Assembly (NCBI GenBank): GCA_031272655.1
Contig: JAISTJ010000047.1
Coordinates: forward strand, 1-8,505
Length of the DNA: 8,505 nucleotides
Source of the DNA: Tannerella sp.
Lineage (GTDB): Bacteria > Bacteroidota > Bacteroidia > Bacteroidales > Tannerellaceae
Direction: 5' to 3'
In this document: positions 6,723-8,505 of the stretch, in pieces
How the letters are laid out: the number at the start of each line of letters is the position of its first letter
How positions within the stretch are numbered: position 1 is the stretch's first letter
Translations under genes and position numbers: made by a program
The notes under the pieces: model-generated
What the model was told of the DNA's origin: nothing
Database searches by the model: none
What the model saw: only the letters and a program-made list of their open reading frames with translations

Positions 6723-8252
6723 ATGGGAACAAGGAATGTATTTTTATGTAGGATAAATGCAACGGTAATGTTTGCAATCTTATTATCGTTGTCGGGAATT
6801 GGTAGTTCAACCGCGCAAACGACATGGAACTGCGGCTCTCCTAATGTCGCAGATGTAGTTGCCACGCTTGATGGCGATACATTGACAGTTAGCGGTAAAG
6901 GCTTTATGCAGAATTTCACTCTAAATGCACCTTGGTATGACAGCCGTAACAGTATCAGGGCCGTAAAAGTGTTGAATGGCGTAACAAGCATTGGTAATAA
7001 TGCCTTTAAAAACTGTATCGGAATTACTTATGTGTCAATCGGTAATGATGTGCAAACAATTGGCAGTTGGGCTTTTATGGATTGTAGCGGGCTTACGGAT
7101 ATAGTCATTCCGAACAGCGTTACGAGCCTTGGTCAATACGCTTTTCAAAATAGCGGCGTCATATCGTTAACAATCGGGACAAGTCTAAAAAATATTAGTG
7201 CATCCGCCTTTTTTAACTGTAAACGTCTTGCAGATCTTACTGTTCCGGATAATGTTACAGGTATTGAAGACAGAGCTTTTATGGGATGTGAGGCCCTTAT
7301 CAGCGTCAATTTTGGAAACAACCTGTATCAAATTGGATTTTCGGCTTTTGACGGATGCAGCAACCTTACATCCCTGATTATTCCAAACAGCGTAACAAGT
7401 ATCGGTAATACCGCATTCAACCGATGTAGCAGTCTTGAATCCTTGACTATAGGCAATCAACTGACGAGTATAGGGCTGTTAACTTTTGCCTATACAACTA
7501 ATCTAAAATCAGTTACGATACCAGGCAATGTGAAAACTATCGGCAAGTCGGCTTTTTTTTATTCGGGCTTGGAATCTGTTATCCTTGAAAACGGGATAAC
7601 GAAAATTGATGAATCCGCTTTTTCAGGATGTGCCAACCTCACTTCCGTTGCTGTTCCAAACAGTGTTTTAACAATTGAATATTCAGCTTTTTCAGACTGT
7701 GAGAACCTTGTCTCGGTTTCGTTTGAAGACGGTTTGACGATTATTGGCAACCAGTGTTTTATCCGCTGCAAAAACTTAACGTCTATTACTATCCCGAAAA
7801 CAGTTACGGTTGTCGGTCAATCCTCATTTAGTTTTTGTGTTAATATTACAAAAGTTACTAATCTTAATCCGGTTCCTCAGAGCCTAAATGAGAATCTGTC
7901 GGCATTTAGCGGTGTGGACATCAGTAAAGATACGCTGTATGTCCCTGATGCGTCGGTAGATGCTTACAAACAGTCTCCCGTATGGAAAGATTTCGGGAAA
8001 ATCTTGCCGCTTTCCGCATCTGCCAATACCGATGTGCCGTCAAGTAAAGCCGTTACATATATTTATGATAACAGGCTGTATATCAGCAGTATATTTGCCG
8101 AAGACATATCCGTATATTCTTTATCAGGCTCACTGATTTACAACACAAAAAAGGAAACAGGCGACATTGTATTCGACATTGCGCGAGCGCTTGGGCAGGT
8201 GCTGATTGTCAAAGGCAGCAGCGGATGGAGTAAAAAAGTAGCAGTTCAGTGA
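6723..8252 (+). CDS. Secreted BspA-type leucine-rich-repeat protein with sorting-like C-terminus
   Basis: This 509-residue exported LRR_5 (BspA/TpLRR) protein probably acts at the cell surface in adhesion or binding; its ligand is unknown. The ATG at 6723 gives a signal peptide (hydrophobic core about 15-27, cleavage near STA-Q at 31/32). An in-frame TTG at 6708 would only add five polar residues. A BspA-type N-terminal segment follows (GDTLTVSGKGFMQNF...APWYDS, about 51-75). About 13 repeats of 22-24 residues fill 87-380 on the pattern TSIGxxAFxxCxxLTSVxIPNSV. Then comes the usual linker ending YKQSPVWKDFGKILPL (about 415-430). The last 65 or so residues, with ISVYSLSGSLIYN and a final KKVAVQ, resemble a type IX secretion type A sorting domain, although weakly. 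The gene lies 40 bp after tRNA-Leu and is visibly AT-richer than the fucosidase genes. Membership of the LRR family is certain; the role and secretion route are inferred. Confidence 0.9.
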   Translation: MGTRNVFLCRINATVMFAILLSLSGIGSSTAQTTWNCGSPNVADVVATLDGDTLTVSGKGFMQNFTLNAPWYDSRNSIRAVKVLNGVTSIGNNAFKNCIGITYVSIGNDVQTIGSWAFMDCSGLTDIVIPNSVTSLGQYAFQNSGVISLTIGTSLKNISASAFFNCKRLADLTVPDNVTGIEDRAFMGCEALISVNFGNNLYQIGFSAFDGCSNLTSLIIPNSVTSIGNTAFNRCSSLESLTIGNQLTSIGLLTFAYTTNLKSVTIPGNVKTIGKSAFFYSGLESVILENGITKIDESAFSGCANLTSVAVPNSVLTIEYSAFSDCENLVSVSFEDGLTIIGNQCFIRCKNLTSITIPKTVTVVGQSSFSFCVNITKVTNLNPVPQSLNENLSAFSGVDISKDTLYVPDASVDAYKQSPVWKDFGKILPLSASANTDVPSSKAVTYIYDNRLYISSIFAEDISVYSLSGSLIYNTKKETGDIVFDIARALGQVLIVKGSSGWSKKVAVQ

Positions 8253-8290
8253 GCACTGCGTTCGCTTTTTCTTTTTCGCTTGCGGAAAAA
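8241..8290. terminator. Possible terminator between convergent LRR and PDZ genes
   Basis: GCAGT (8241-8245) can pair with ACTGC (8255-8259) across the LRR stop codon, and two T-runs follow (8266-8270 and 8272-8276). A second possible stem pairs TTTTTC (8272-8277) with GAAAAA (8285-8290), which could work for either strand. Both stems are short and the spacer is only 48 bp, so this is a weak call supported mainly by the convergent arrangement. Confidence 0.3.
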
Positions 8291-8300
8291 ATGACGGGAA

Positions 8301-8505
8301 TTACGGGGATGATTTGATAATATTGGACGCTATCGTTATAGTTTGTTTCTGCTGATTGCGGAATACTACAATTTGCTGCGGCTTCAACAAGTCGGCATCT
8401 GCAACCGCTTTCCGCAAATCCACGAGATTGTTTACTTCTTTGCCTGCAAAGCTAAGAATGACGTCGTTTGACTTTAGGTAATCGCGCAACTCACTCTCAT
8501 ACGCA
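8301..8505 (-). CDS. C-terminal end of a PDZ-domain protein (cut by window edge)
   Basis: An open minus-strand frame enters from the right edge at 8504 and stops with TAA at 8303-8301, giving about 67 C-terminal residues that begin AYESELRDYLKSNDVILSFA. The sequence fits the second half of a PDZ domain: L-K-x-x-D-V-I-L-x-x-x-G-K-x-V, then LVDLRKAV, then a closing strand IVVFRNQQKQTITI, which corresponds to the usual V-x-R-x-G-x-x-x-T-x-x-V pattern. PDZ domains at the C-terminus are common in exported proteases such as HtrA/DegQ, and also occur on other envelope hydrolases. No catalytic part is visible, so I do not assign a family. It is convergent with the LRR gene. A TTG at 8489 is in frame but internal to the domain, so it is not a likely start. 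Confidence 0.65.
   Translation of the reverse strand, partial: AYESELRDYLKSNDVILSFAGKEVNNLVDLRKAVADADLLKPQQIVVFRNQQKQTITIASNIIKSSP

Noticed and set aside
6683..8505. Integrated element bounded by a duplicated tRNA-Leu 3' end
   Set aside because: I looked for a second copy of the T-arm and acceptor sequence downstream and found none in the window; there is also no integrase gene. An att site beyond the window cannot be excluded.

Overview
The window looks like a chromosomal segment of a Bacteroidales/Bacteroidetes bacterium. Three things support this. Several genes are preceded by the Bacteroidetes-type -7 element TAnnTTTG and lack obvious Shine-Dalgarno sequences. The protein families are typical of the group: paired GH29 fucosidases, a BspA-type leucine-rich-repeat protein with a sorting-type C-terminus, and a single-domain mannose-1-phosphate guanylyltransferase. 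The partial ClpB N-terminus also reads like Bacteroidetes ClpB. No species can be named from the sequence alone.

Layout: (1) The 5' end of clpB lies on the minus strand at the left edge and is cut by the window. (2) An AT-rich 197-bp divergent spacer holds a short direct repeat and a good promoter. (3) A three-gene plus-strand operon (317-4030) encodes a secreted CE1-like esterase, a lipoprotein GH29 alpha-L-fucosidase homologue and a second, periplasmic/secreted GH29 alpha-L-fucosidase, with gaps of only 24 and 27 bp. (4) hflX (ribosome-associated GTPase) has its own promoter. (5) The mannose-1-phosphate guanylyltransferase gene is convergent with hflX, and the two stop codons abut with no spacer. 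(6) A tRNA-Leu(CAA) gene is followed 40 bp later by an AT-richer gene for a secreted BspA-type LRR protein. (7) The C-terminal end of a PDZ-domain protein lies on the minus strand at the right edge, cut by the window.

The esterase and fucosidases probably act together on an acylated, fucosylated glycan in the cell envelope. No SusC/SusD pair, regulator or transporter is present, so this is a small enzyme cassette rather than a full polysaccharide utilization locus. The remaining genes are housekeeping (clpB, hflX, tRNA, GDP-mannose synthesis) or cell surface (LRR protein).

I found no clear new biological system. The most interesting points are the divergent first fucosidase, which has lost a family glutamate that its neighbour keeps; the two-repeat alternation and sorting-like tail of the LRR protein; and an inverted repeat over the hflX promoter. 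There is no CRISPR array, insertion sequence, phage gene or rRNA.
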